Part shown: positions 41,249-54,600 of the stretch, piece after piece | Layout of the letters: each line of letters starts with the position of its first letter | How positions within the stretch are numbered: the first letter of the stretch is position 1 | The notes under the pieces: model-generated | Told to the model about the DNA's origin: nothing | Databases searched by the model: none | What the model saw: the letters and a program-made list of their open reading frames with translations, nothing else | Made by a program: the position numbers and the translations under genes | NCBI RefSeq assembly: GCF_002252675.1 | Contig: NZ_NQKY01000001.1 | Coordinates: 248,638 to 312,637 of the forward strand | DNA from: Synechococcus sp. BO 8801 | GTDB taxonomy: Bacteria; Cyanobacteriota; Cyanobacteriia; PCC-6307; Cyanobiaceae | Direction: 5' to 3' | Length of the DNA: 64,000 bases

Positions 41249-41280
41249 TTGACTCTCCAGCCCAGGGGAGCCCATACGGT
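41249..41280 (+). promoter_or_regulatory. MerR-type operator/promoter upstream of the P1B ATPase
   Basis: TTGACT (41249-41254) and TACGGT (41275-41280) are separated by 20 bp containing CTCC and GGGGAG. The element matches the one at 30222-30253 base for base across CTTGACTCTCC, GGGGAG and CCATACGGT, apart from the centre. The ATPase ATG follows at 41314. It also lies in the leader of the divergent GH3 gene. Confidence 0.75.
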
Positions 41281-41313
41281 GAAGCCCAAGCTCCCGGTCA
41301 CGGTCCGCCCGCG

Positions 41314-43412
<2,099 letters not shown>

Positions 43413-43416
<4 letters not shown>

Positions 43417-43835
43417 CGCCCCACGAGGTCGCGCCGCTGTGGCGCACGATCCCCCAGCCGCTGGCCCTGCAGGTGCTGGTGGCGGCGGCCGGGCTGGCCC
43501 TGATCGCGGCGGAGCTCTGGTGGTTCCTCGGCCCCCATGGCGCCGGCGTCGCAGCCGGCGAAGGGGAGCAGGGGATGCAGGAGATCACCATCACGGTGCA
43601 GGGCGGTTACGCCCCGGCCCGCGTCCGGGTGAAGGCGGGCCGGCCGGTGCGGTTGCTGTTTCACCGCACCGATCCCAGCGGCTGCGTGGCCCAGGTGATT
43701 TTCCCGGACTTCCAGCGCAGCCTCGACCTGCCCCTGGGGGCCACCACCAGCATTGAACTGCTTCCCGAGCGGCCGGGCTCCTACCCGTTCCACTGCGGCA
43801 TGGCCATGGTGCGCGGCAGCCTGGAGGCGGAGTGA
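43413..43835 (+). CDS. membrane-anchored cupredoxin-like copper protein
   Basis: The 140-residue protein has an N-terminal membrane helix (LALQVLVAAAGLALIAAELW) and a periplasmic cupredoxin-like domain starting ITITVQGGYAPARVRVKAGR. Possible metal ligands are the His in LLFHRTDPSGC and the cluster PFHCGMAMV near the end. This EfeO/cupredoxin_1-type domain often follows CopA genes. The ATG overlaps the ATPase stop as ATGA, so the two are coupled. A role in accepting or delivering exported copper is inferred. Confidence 0.87.
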
Positions 43836-43868
43836 TGGCGAGAGGCTGGGAGAGGCTTTCGAGCTGGC

Positions 43869-43899
43869 TTGTGATCACCATCCAGCGTTGTGATCACCA
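43869..43899 (+). promoter_or_regulatory. two tandem GTGATCAC operator-like sites
   Basis: The 12-mer TTGTGATCACCA occurs at 43869-43880 and again at 43888-43899, an exact 19-bp period. Each contains the perfect palindrome GTGATCAC. TTGACA follows at 43903-43908, a good minus-35 candidate, although no convincing minus-10 was seen. The gene downstream starts at 44009. The spacing of nearly two DNA turns suggests cooperative binding of a dimeric regulator on one face. Confidence 0.55.
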
Positions 43900-44008
43900 A
43901 CCTTGACAATTCTTCTGCTTGGTTGCTGCAGAACGCCAGATAAAAAGTGTTCGAAAGACCAATCCTGGTATCGTTGATTCCTGTGCTCGTGAACGTGTTC
44001 CAGGATTG

Positions 44009-45040
44009 ATGAACAGATTTGTCACCGGATTCTTCAGCCAGGCCTCGCTGCTGTTGGTTGCCCTGGCCGTGGCGGCACCGGAGGCACGGGCCCAGGGCAA
44101 TCCCTGGGGCGCCCCGAGCCAGCAGACGCCGGTGCAGACCACGCCATGGGGCGGCGGCGGTGGATCCGGCGGCGCCGGTTACGGCCAGCCCGGCAACCGA
44201 ACCCTGTCCTTTCCGGTGCAGGGGGTGATCTGCGACAGCTCCGTCAGCGTCTGCTTCAACGCCAGCGGGGCCGCCCTGGTCGAGACGGAGCGGGAATTCG
44301 GACGCCGGGCGCGCCGCACCCTTGAGAACAATCTGGTCAACAATCCCCTGGTCGACGTCACCTTCGCCGACGGCCGCTACTGCAACTTCAACCTGCGCGG
44401 CTGCTGGACGAACCGCCAGCGCACCAGCTTCGACCCACGGCTGAACCCCTGGGTGTTCGGCGCCGGTGCCGGCTCCGGCATCCCGGGCGGCCAGGGCACG
44501 GTGATCGGCGGTGCCGGTTCCACCTGGGGGCCTGGCGGCGGCACGGCCACGGGCCAGCCCCCCTCCAACAGCTTCCAGGCGCCGTTCACCCGCACCCGCC
44601 AGAGCGGCACCTGCACCTGGACCAACGCCGGGATCTCCATCTACAACGGCACCTGCCGTTACGAGATCGTCCAGAACAACACCAACGGCTCCAAGACCCT
44701 GGCCTTCACCTTCGACAGGCTGCCGGCCTCGAACCCGCTGCGCACGCTCCGCTTCACCGCCCAGGGCAACGGGCCCTGGAGCATCCAGATGCCCAACGGC
44801 TCGGCGGCCGCCGTGCAGTCGAGGGTCAACGCCGACCAGTACCGCTCCGACATCCAGCTGGGCTGGGCCAGCGTCTTCAACCTGGGCTTCCGCAGCACGA
44901 CGACGGCGACCACGACCCAGCTCAACCAGGCCCTCCAGCCCGTGGATGCCAATGGCCAGATGGTGCAGGGCAGCGACAGCGAAGCCCTGGGCCAGGCCCT
45001 GGGCGGGCTGCTGCAGCAGCTGTTCGGGGGTGGGCGTTGA
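44009..45040 (+). CDS. secreted YcgJ-like glycine/asparagine-rich protein
   Basis: The 343-residue protein has a signal peptide (ASLLLVALAVAAPEARAQ). A segment resembling the YcgJ/Fels-1 family follows (FPVQGVICDSSVSVCFNASG, ALVETEREFGRRARRTLEN, YCNFNLRGCW), with paired cysteines. A glycine-rich linker and a second beta-rich domain (TRQSGTCTWTNAGISIYNGT, FTFDRLPASNPL) end in a hydrophobic helix (EALGQALGGLLQQLFGGG). It is probably periplasmic or extracellular, function unknown. The ATG at 44009 gives the signal peptide. Two palindromic sites and a minus-35 like element lie upstream. Confidence 0.7.
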   Translation: MNRFVTGFFSQASLLLVALAVAAPEARAQGNPWGAPSQQTPVQTTPWGGGGGSGGAGYGQPGNRTLSFPVQGVICDSSVSVCFNASGAALVETEREFGRRARRTLENNLVNNPLVDVTFADGRYCNFNLRGCWTNRQRTSFDPRLNPWVFGAGAGSGIPGGQGTVIGGAGSTWGPGGGTATGQPPSNSFQAPFTRTRQSGTCTWTNAGISIYNGTCRYEIVQNNTNGSKTLAFTFDRLPASNPLRTLRFTAQGNGPWSIQMPNGSAAAVQSRVNADQYRSDIQLGWASVFNLGFRSTTTATTTQLNQALQPVDANGQMVQGSDSEALGQALGGLLQQLFGGGR

Positions 45041-45064
45041 GGGGGGGCGCTAAGGGGGCCTCGC

Positions 45065-45589
45065 TCAGCCCGCCACCGGCCCCAGACCCTCGCCGGCGTT
45101 GCTGAAGAAGCGGCGCAGGTTCACACCCGCCTCGTGGGCGGCGATGGTGACCTGCAGCTTCTGCTCGGCGTCGAGGCCATCCCAGAAGGCATGGAACAGG
45201 TCGAGGGAGGCCTTGGCCGTCCCGACCACCCCCACCAGGGCCATCGGCGCCGCCAGCCAGGGGAACACCAGCAGCACCACCGAGAGCACGGCCCCCACCG
45301 CCACACCGGTTTTGGCGGATTCCAGGCTCGTGGCCAGCACCAGCCGCACCTGGGTCAGTCGGTCGATCTCGCCCCGCTTGCGCAGGGCCTCGGTGCGCAG
45401 GGCGCTGAGCAGGGCCTGGTAGGTCGCGTAGAGCAGCACGCCGCCGACGGTGGATTCCGAGACGAATTCACCGCCGCTGAAGGCGCCGCCGTTGCGGTTG
45501 AGATCCACCGAGGCCAGCCCCGCCAGGGGGGCGGCCTCCCAGCCGGCGCGAGGAATGCGGAAGGGATCGTGCTCGCGGGTCATGGCCAT
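45065..45589 (-). CDS. membrane hypothetical protein downstream of the giant adhesin
   Basis: The 174-residue protein has a glycine-rich start (DLNRNGGAFSGGEFVSES) and a helix rich in Leu/Ala/Arg. It then has a hydrophobic segment (GVAVGAVLSVVLLVFPWLAA, PMALVGVVG) followed by FHAFWDGLDAEQKLQVTIAA. It probably spans the membrane once or twice. The ATG at 45589 was chosen; a GTG at 45619 is also open. It follows the giant adhesin gene on the same strand with a 54-bp gap, so cotranscription is possible. The family is not recognised. Confidence 0.6.
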   Translation of the reverse strand: MAMTREHDPFRIPRAGWEAAPLAGLASVDLNRNGGAFSGGEFVSESTVGGVLLYATYQALLSALRTEALRKRGEIDRLTQVRLVLATSLESAKTGVAVGAVLSVVLLVFPWLAAPMALVGVVGTAKASLDLFHAFWDGLDAEQKLQVTIAAHEAGVNLRRFFSNAGEGLGPVAG

Positions 45590-45643
45590 CGGGACGAATG
45601 GCTTCCAGCCTGCCGTCACCGGGGGGATGGGCGCAATGGCGGC

Positions 45644-48600
45644 TCACCCCGACAGCTGCGGCAGCTGGCCGGAGGTGGAGAACTGGTAGTTCCAGCTGCG
45701 GCTGGCATCGAAGGTCTGGTTGGTGAACAGGTCGGTATAGATGGCGTTCCAGTTGGAGATCCCCCCGTCGCCCATGCCGATCGCCAGCACGTTCACGTTG
45801 CTGGCGCCGGCCCTGGCGGCCACGGTGTCGAGGGTGTTGTTGAGGGAGGTCTGGGCCTGGCCCCAGATGTCGACGCCGGCGGCCGTCGGCACCCGGATCG
45901 GGGTGCCGCTGCTGGTGTAGCGCAGGCCCGAGCTGAGGATCGGATCGCCGTCGAGCCACGAGCTGGTGGGCAGGGGAACGTTGGTGCCGGTCCAGCCCTG
46001 GCCGAAGTCGGGCCGGTTGTCCCACCAGGGGCGCCGTTCGGGGCGGCCGTCGGTGATCATCGCCACCGACACGATCGTGTCGAGGGCGACGTTGGGCAGT
46101 TCCTTCACGAGCAGCCGGTCGAGGGCCACCAGGGCCCCGAGCATCTCGGTGCCGCTGTAGCGGTTGCCGTTGGTGCCGGGGGCGGTGTAAGCATCCAGGG
46201 AGTTGGGCGCCGGCAGACCGCGGGCGATCCAGTCGGGGCTGGTGGTGGCCCCGTAGGTGATGTCGGGGGTCTGGGTGAGGAGCACATCCCGGGCCAGCAG
46301 TTCGCCGAAGTTGGGATTGCTGCCGGTGAAGGTGACCTCGCTGTGGCTGACCAGATAGCCGAAATCGATGGTGTGGATCGTGATCGACCTGGCGTTGGTG
46401 CTGCTGCCATCGGTGGGGTCGTCCACCAGTTCGTAGTTGAGGATGTCGGTGGCCAGGGTCTGGCTGCTCGTCAGATTGGTGTCATCGAGGAAGGGCTGGA
46501 AGGTGTTGCTGCCCTTGAGGGTGTAGCCGTAGCCGGCAGCGGCCAGGGCCGATTTGAGGGTTTCGAAGGCCAGCCGGTTCTGGGCCTCGATCCGGGAGAC
46601 GCCGCTGGGGTCGCTGCCCTTCATTGAGGTGGAGCTGTCGAGCAGCAGGTAGAAGTCGACGTGCCGTGGTGCCGGAACCGGAGGGTTGGGCGAGATGGCC
46701 AGGTTGTCGTAGTCGATGGTCACCGTGGCCGGATTGCTGATGGCTCCCTGCAGGTCCCTGATCGTGTACTGGATCGGGGTGGGATCGCCGACGAAGCCGC
46801 TCGCTGGGGTGAAGCTGATCTCCTGGGTGGCGGTGTTGACGCTCCAGGTGCCTTCCCCGGCCACCAGGAGCGACTGGCCGGGCCCTGCACTTCCCACGAT
46901 CGTGATCGAAGCGGGATCCAGGGGGGAATCGAGGTCGCTGTCGTTGTCGGTGACGTTGACCGACGCGGTGGTGCCGGCTGCGGGTCGGATCGGTCCGCCG
47001 AAGACGTCGTCGGTGGCCACCGGCGGATCGTTGATCGGCGTGACGGTGATGGCGAGGGTGGAGGCGTCGTTGGCACCGGAGCCGTCGGTGACGGCGTAGG
47101 AGATCAGGGGGAAAGGGCCGTTGTAGTTGGCGGCAGGCGTGAAGGAATAGGAGCCGTCGGTGGCGATGGTGAGGCTGCCGGCCCCGGCGATGGTGATGGG
47201 GCTGCCGAGGGGGAAGGGACCGCTCTGGCCGACGATGGAGAAGGACGCGATCGAAACCGGGCCATCGAGACTGGTGGTGCCGGCGAGGAGATTGCCCGTT
47301 GTGGTGCCGCTGTCCTCGGCGATGGAGATGGTTTCGTTGGCGTCGCTGAAGTCGTCGTTGACCGGCGTGACGGTGATCGAAAGGGTGGAGGCGTCGTTGG
47401 CACCGGAACCGTCGGTGACGGCGTAGGTGACCAGCGGAACCGGGCCGTTGTAGTTGGCGGCCGTCGTGAAGGAATAGGAGCCGTTGGCGGCGATGCTGAG
47501 GCTGCCGACCCCGGCGATGGTGACGGGGCTGCCGAGGGTGAAGGGACCGCTCAGTCCGGCGACGGAGAAGGAAGCGATCGAAACCGGGCCATCGGGACTG
47601 GTGGTGCCGGCGAGGAGATTGCCGGTGGTGGTGCCACTGTCCTCGGCGATGGAGATGGTTTCGTTGGCGTCGCTGAAGTCGTCGTTGACCGGCGTCACGG
47701 TGATGGCGACGGTGTCGGCGTCCGAGAGGGGTGTGGCGCCACTGTCGGTGGAGAGAACGGTGAGGGTATCGGCGCCGTTGAAGTTGGGGTTGGGCAGATA
47801 AGAGAGGGTGGCGAGAGCGGCATTGATCTGGGCCTGGCTGCCACTGAGGGTGAGGCTGCTGGTGCCATTGCCCCCATTGCTGATGGTGGCACCGTTGAGG
47901 GCGCCAATGGTCAGGATGCCGTTGGCAACCGTTAATCGCGTGCTGGCGAGATTGCCATCGACATCATTGACGGAAATGACATTCGCCCCGGTAAAGAGAA
48001 GGGAGGTCTCTTCATCGATGCTCTGGCCCGCTGGGACGGTGTTGACGGGCGGGTCGTTCGTCGGTGTGACCGTGATCGAAAGGGTGGAGGAATCGTTGAG
48101 GCCGGAACCGTCGGTGACGACGTAGGAGATCAGGGGAACCGGGCCGTTGTAGTTGGCGGCCGGCGTGAAGGAATAGGAGCCGTTGGCGGCGATGGTGAGG
48201 CTGCCGACGCCAGCGATGGTGAAGGGGCTGCCGAGGGGGAAGGGACCGCTCTGGCCGGCGATGGAGAAGGAAGCGATCGAAACCGGGCCATCGGGACTGG
48301 AGGTGCCGGCGAGGAGATTGCCGGTGGTGGTGCCGCTGTCCTCGGCGATGGAGAGGGTTTCGTTGGCGTCGCTGAAATCGTCGTTGACCGGCGTGACGGT
48401 GATCGAAAGGGTGGAGGAGTCGTTGAGACCGGAGCCGTCGGTGACGACGTAGGAGATCAGGGGAACCGGGCCGTTGTAGTTGGCGGCCGGCGTGAAGGAA
48501 TAGGAGCCGTTGGCGGCGATGGTGAGGCTGCCGACCCCGGCGATGGTGACGGGACTGCCGAGGGTGAAGGGACCGCTCTGGCCGGAGATGGAAAAGGACG

Positions 48601-51600
48601 CGATCGAGACCGGGCCATCGGGACTGGTGGTGCCGGCGAGGAGATTGCCGGTGGTGGTGCCGCTGTCCTCGGCGATGGAGAGGGTTTCGTTGGCGTCGCT
48701 GACGTCGTCGTTGACCGGCGTGACGGTGATGGCGAGGGAGGAGGAATCGTTGGGCCCTGAGCCGTCGGTGACGACGTAGGAGATCAGGGGAACGGTGCCG
48801 TTGTAGTTGGCGGCCGGCGTGAACGAATAGGAGCCGTTGGCGGCGATGGTGAGGCTGCCGACCCCGGCGATGGTGACGGGACTGCCGAGGGGGAAGGGAC
48901 CGCTCTGGCCGGCGATGGAGAAGGAAGCGATCGCGACCGGGCCATCGGGACTGGTGGTGCCGGCGAGGAGATTGCCCGTTGTGGTGCCGCTGTCCTCGGC
49001 GATGGAGAGAGTTTCGTTGGCGTCGCTGAAGTCGTTGTTGACCGGCGTGACGGTGATGGTGAGGGTGGAGGTGTCGTTGGCACCAGAGCCGTCGGTGACG
49101 GCGTAGGAGATCAGCGGAACCGGGCCGTTGTAGTTGGCGGCCGGCGTGAAGGCATAGGAGCCGTTGGCGGCGATGGTGAGGCTGCCGACCCCGGCGATGG
49201 TGACGGGACTGCCGAGGGGGAAGGGACCGCTCTGGCCGGCGATGGAGAAGGAGGCGATCGAAACCGGACCATCGGGACTGGAGGTGCCGCTCAGGAGACT
49301 GCCGGTGGTGGTGCCGCTGTCCTCGGCGATGGAGCGGGTTTCGTTGGCGTCGGTGAAGTCGTCGTTGGCCGGCGTCACCGAGATCAGGAACGTCTGGATG
49401 GCACTGGTGTCGATGCCGCCGTTGGCGGTGCCGCCGCTGTCGCGAACGCGCACCGAAACGGTGGCCGTGCCGGTGGCATTGGTCGCCGGGGTGTAGGTGA
49501 GACGCCCGCTGGCGTCGATGGTGGGCTGGACGCTGAACAGGGCGTTGTTGTTGTTGGTGACCAGGAAGCTGACGCCCTGACCGGCTTCATCGCTGCCGCC
49601 GCCGCGGCTCAGGCCCGTCGCCCAGCCGGCCACGCTCTGGGCCCCGGCGTCCTCCAGCAGGGTCTGATCCGGCCCCCTGGTGAAGGCCGGCACGTCGTTG
49701 ACGGGGGTGACACTGGTGTTGAGGGAGGTGGGGTCGGAGTAGCGGCCGGTGGGACCGAGCAGGGGGGTGAGGTTGGTGGCGGCGCTGAAGGCCAGGGGGG
49801 TGTCGGCGACGCGGAGGCTGAGACCGCCCGGGGTGCCGTTGAAGTTGGGGCTGCTGGGGAGGAAGCGGAGCGAGGCGGAGGTGGGAAGCAGCAGGGCGGC
49901 GCTCTCGGAGGGGGAGGCGATGGTGACCCAGCCGGCTCCGGCGTTGAGGTTGTACTGCCAGACGCCCTGGGCGGCGGTGGCGGCGTTGCCGGTGATGGCG
50001 ATGCCGCCGAAGGCGGAAGCGGCATTGGCGCCGCCGGTGACGCTGCGCTGGTCGTCGGCCGTATCCCTGAAGCCGAAACCGAGGGCGGCGATGGTGGCGC
50101 CGGGAGGGTTGGGGTTGTCCTCGGTGGTGGCGGCGAGGCTGGCGGCGCTGGCGGTGGGCCGGTCGTTGACGTTGGTGACGCTGGTGCCGATGGTGCGGTT
50201 GACGGCGCTCCAGGCACCGGTGCTGGTGGTGCCGCCGGCCGTGGCGAGGTTGAAGGTGCTGGTGGCCGAAACGCTGGCGGTGAGGGGGGCGCTGGCATCA
50301 GCAAGACGCACCAGGAGGCGGCCGGGGGTGCCGTGGAAGTTGGCGGCGGGGAGGAAGCGGACCCGGCTGGCGGCACTGAACACAAGAGCGGCGCCGGTGG
50401 AGAGGCCCGAGCTGGGCAGGTTGATCCAGTCGCCGGGCAGGGCGGGGTTGGGCGAGACGGCGGTGGAGATCTGCCAGACGCCCTGGGCGGGGGTATAGCC
50501 CGTGGAGCCGACGACGGCGAGGAAGGAGAACGGGGTGGCGGTGTTGCCGCCGCCGCTGGCGGTCTGGTTGTCTGTGGTGTCGGCGTAGCCGAAGGCCAGG
50601 GTGCTGAGGGCGGTGCCGGGGATGGCGGGGGCGGCGACGTCCTCGCTGACGGCGGGGAGGACGACGTTGGTGGTGGTGACGGGCTGGTCGTTGAGCGGCG
50701 TCACCGTCAGGGCCACGGTCTTCACGTCCTGCCGGGCGCCGCCGCTGCCGGTGCTGCCCAGGTCGTTGACGGTCACGGTGAGCGTGGCGTTGCCGTGGAA
50801 GTTGGCCGTGGGGGTGTAGGTGAGCGAAGCCAGGGCCGCGTTGAGGTTGGCCTTGGTGCCGGTCACGGTCACCGAACCGGTGCCGTAATTGCCTGCCGTC
50901 ACGGTCAGTCCCGTGCGGGTGACCAGGTTGATGGTGCCGCGGTTGGCAGCCACGGTGAGCCGCCCGAGGGCACCGAAGTCGTCGGCGTCGGTGAAGCTGA
51001 TCAGGTTGGCGCCGGTGAAGCCGTTGGCGCTGCTGTCCTCGACCACGCTGCGGTTCGCGGGCACCGTCAGCACCGGTGCCTCGTTGGTGGAGGACACGTT
51101 GATGGTGAACGCGCCGGTGGCGGAGTTGTTTCCGATCACCCCCACGGTTTCGGCCCCGTTGTCGAAATCGAAGGCGGTGGCGGTGATCGTCACCACCCGA
51201 TCCACGTTCGGGTTGGCCGGGGTGTAGCGGAGTGTGTTCAGGGCCGCCTGCACCTGGGCCCGGGTGCCCCGCACCTGCACGCTGGCCGTGCCGTTGGTGG
51301 TGAGGGTGGCGCCGTTGGCGTTCTGGATCAGCAGGGTGCCGTAGGGGGTGGCGCCGTCGCTGGCGCTCAGGGTCACCCGGATGTCATCGGTGGCTCCCTG
51401 GCTGGTGTCCCTCGTGTCCTGGACGGCGAAGCCGCTGCTGATGTTGATGAAGGTGCCGCTGGCGATAACGGTGTTGACGGGAACCGCCAGCACCGGCGCA
51501 TCGTTGACCGGCGTGATGCGCACGCCGTTGTCGACGGACACCCGGTTGCCGGCGGGGACATTGGCGTGGCCGAAATCGGTGAGGCTGGTGCGCAGGTAGA

Positions 51601-54600
51601 GGTTGCCCAGGCCACTGCCGGCGCCGTTGAAGTCGGGGGCCCCCTGGAAGCGCAGCAGGTTGAGGGCGGTCTGCACCGCCGTCAGCGGACCGGTGAGGGT
51701 GATCGTGTTGGTGCCGTCGCCGGCGGCGGTGCTCAGGCCGGCGATGGCCCCCAGCAGCAGCCGCCCTTCGGTGGCGGCATTGGCCAGCACCGTGCCGCCG
51801 GCATCGCGGAACAGCTGCACCTGCACGGTCACGTTGCGGCCGAAGCTGTCGGCGTCGGCCAGCAGGAAGCCGCCCAGGGTGACGCTGGCGTCTTCATTGA
51901 CGCTGAAGAGCGTGGGGTTGGTGATCGTGGGCAGATCGTTGAGGTTGGAGGCCGTCAGGGCGATGTCGCGGCTGATCCGGTTGTTGGCGGCGCCAATGTG
52001 CACCGGATTGCCGGCCCCATCGTTCTGGTTCACCGGGCCACCGTTGGCCCCCACCCCCAGCACGCCCGCGGCGCTGTAGAGGCGGTCGTCGACGCTGACG
52101 CGCAGCTTGAGGGTGCTGGCGTCCAGGTCGGCGCCGAAGGCCACCGTGAGGCTGGCGAGCACCGCATTGATCTCGCTGCGGCTGCCCTGCACCACCAGGC
52201 TGTTGCTGCCCTTGCCGCTCAGGAACGCCCGTAACGAGGTGGGGTTGGGGGAGGTGAAGGAGATCAGCCCGGAGGGCACCACCGCATTGGCCCCATCGAG
52301 CAGCTGGGCTTCGATCCGCAGCAGATCGGTTTCTCCGCTCCCGATCGTGTCCAGATCGCCGTCGCTGGCCTGAAGCAGCCCGGCGGTGGCCACCGCCACC
52401 GGGGTGGTGCCGCTGCCGAACACCTCCAGGGCCACGGGTGCGGTGAGGCTGGGCAGGTCGTTGGCCTGGGTGACGCTGATGACGTAGGTGCCCGGAACGT
52501 TGTTGGTGGCGCCGCTGATCGGGTTGTCTCCCCCCCCGTCGCTCACCGTGAAGCTGAAGGCGTCGCTGCTGGTTTCCGTGCCGTCGTGCAGGTAGCTGAT
52601 CAGGTTGGCGTCCAGGTCCGCCTGGGTGAAGACGCTGTTCAGGCCGAGGGCCCGGCCATTGAGGAACAGCCTTCCGTTGGTGGGGAGCGAGGTGATCCGG
52701 TACTGCCGCTGCAGAGGACTGTTGTCGGAATCGCCGTACACCAGACGCGGCTCATTGCCGGCGGTGCCGTTGCTGCCCTTGATCACGGCCCGGGAGCCTT
52801 CGACCAGGCTGAGAGGCGCGTTCTGGCTGGCGACCGGCGGATCGTTCAGGGGCGCGATCGTCAGGGGCACCGTCACCGGGGCACCGGGGGTGTCGAAACG
52901 GTCGAAGGGGGTGAAGCTGAAGCTGTCGGCCAGATCCGCCGGGCCGTCGTTGCCGTTGTGGCGATAGCGCAGACGGCCCGACGCCAGCTGGCTCTGGCTG
53001 ATGCGGAGCGTGGTGCGATTGAGGCTGCCGCCGCTGCCATCCCCGATCACGGTCCAGGCGCCGCCCCCGGTGACGTCGAACTCAAGCACGCCATCGCTCG
53101 GCAGGGTGTCGATCCGCAGCCGTCGCTGGTCGGCTGTGTCGGCCAGGGAGAAGCTGCCGGGATCCCAGAGGGCATCGGCGCCAGGACTGGGGTTGCCGGG
53201 AGCGCCGGCGAACACCTGCTGCCCCGAACCATCGACGTCGGCGATGGTGATGTCGCGGCGGTCCGCCCCACCCAGCAGCGGCCCTGGGTTTGCCGTGTTG
53301 AAGGTGAAGGTGCCCCCTTCCACCAGCAGGGTCGGGCTGGCACTGACGCTGGCGGTGGGGGCATCGTTGACGGGGGTGACCCGCAGCGCGAAGCGGAAAT
53401 CACTGGCCCCGTTGCTGACCACGGCGCGGCCATCGCTGATGGTGAAGCGGAAGCCGGCGTCGAAGACTTCCCCTCCGTCGTGTACGAAGGTGAGCCTTCC
53501 GTTGTTGATGTCGTCCTGGGTGAAACCGTCCAGGGTGCTGAGGGCGACACCGTTGAGCCGCAGGCTGCCTCCCGCCGGAGCGGCGGTGAGCCGGTAGATC
53601 CGCTCGGACGGGCTGCTGTCGCTGTCGCTGATCGCCAGGTCCGTGGCCCGGATCGTCACCGTCGCGCCTTCGCTGCTGCGGAGCAGGTTGTTGGTGCCCA
53701 GCGTGGGGGCGGCGTTGGGGGGCAGGGAGGCGGGGGCGTTGCCGCCGCCGCTGCTGGGGGTGCCCAGGGGATTGAGGTAGGTGAGACTGAAGCTGATCGC
53801 TGTCAGCGGATCCACTGGCAGGGGCTGGGGCGTGCTGTTGGTATGGATGCCGCCGTCGCGGGTCTGGGTGAAGCCGGCGGGCAGCAGGCCGATGGCGCCG
53901 TCCTTCACCGTGAAGCTGAAGCCTGCTGTGGTGCCTGAAGCGGTGCCATTGACGAAGTTGAACCGCAGCCGCCCGGCGTCGATGTCGTCCTGGCTGAAGC
54001 TGCCGCCACTGAGCAGGCCCACCCAGGTGCCGCCCCGGAACACCTGCAGCTGCCCCCGGGCCGGATCCGCTGCAGCCGTGAGGGTGTAGGTGAGATTGGG
54101 GGTGAGAGAGTCGGCGTCGCTGACCCTCAGGGCCGCAGCGGTGATGACCGTGCTGCCGGTGGGGGTGACGATCGGGTTGTTGGCAGTGAGGGTGGGGTCG
54201 TCGTTGACCCGCTGGACGGCCAGGGTGATGACGGCGTTACTGCTGAGCAGACCGCTGGTCCCCTGGCCGCCGCCGTCGTCGCTGACGCGGACGCCGAAGC
54301 TCTCGTTCGGGGGGAAGCCGCCGTTGAGGTCGTTGCCGTCGTGGTCGTAGGTGAGCCCCGCCAGCGAGGGAAGGGTGAACGGCGCCGTGATCGGGGTGCC
54401 GTTGTAGCGGAGCGTGCCGCGCAGGGGCAGGGAGGTGATGACGACCGTGGGGGGCACACCCGAGACCTGGTCGGCGTCGCTGATGGTCAGGGTGATGGGC
54501 ACCCCCTGCTGGCCCTCGAAGACCGGGATCGAGCCGCTGACGACCGGCGCCTGGTTGATGGGGGTGAGGGTGATCGGCACCGTGGCCGAGGGAATCAGGC

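Noticed and set aside
39946..41313. Upstream extension of the CopA frame to give a 1156-residue protein
   Set aside because: The extension is antisense to the GH3 gene, has shadow composition, and includes the MerR-type promoter. The ATG at 41314 starts the family-like protein.
47037..49370. Regular repeats that might be taken for a CRISPR array
   Set aside because: Units are 327 bp, coding and in frame within one large gene. There are no short repeat-spacer units and no cas genes.
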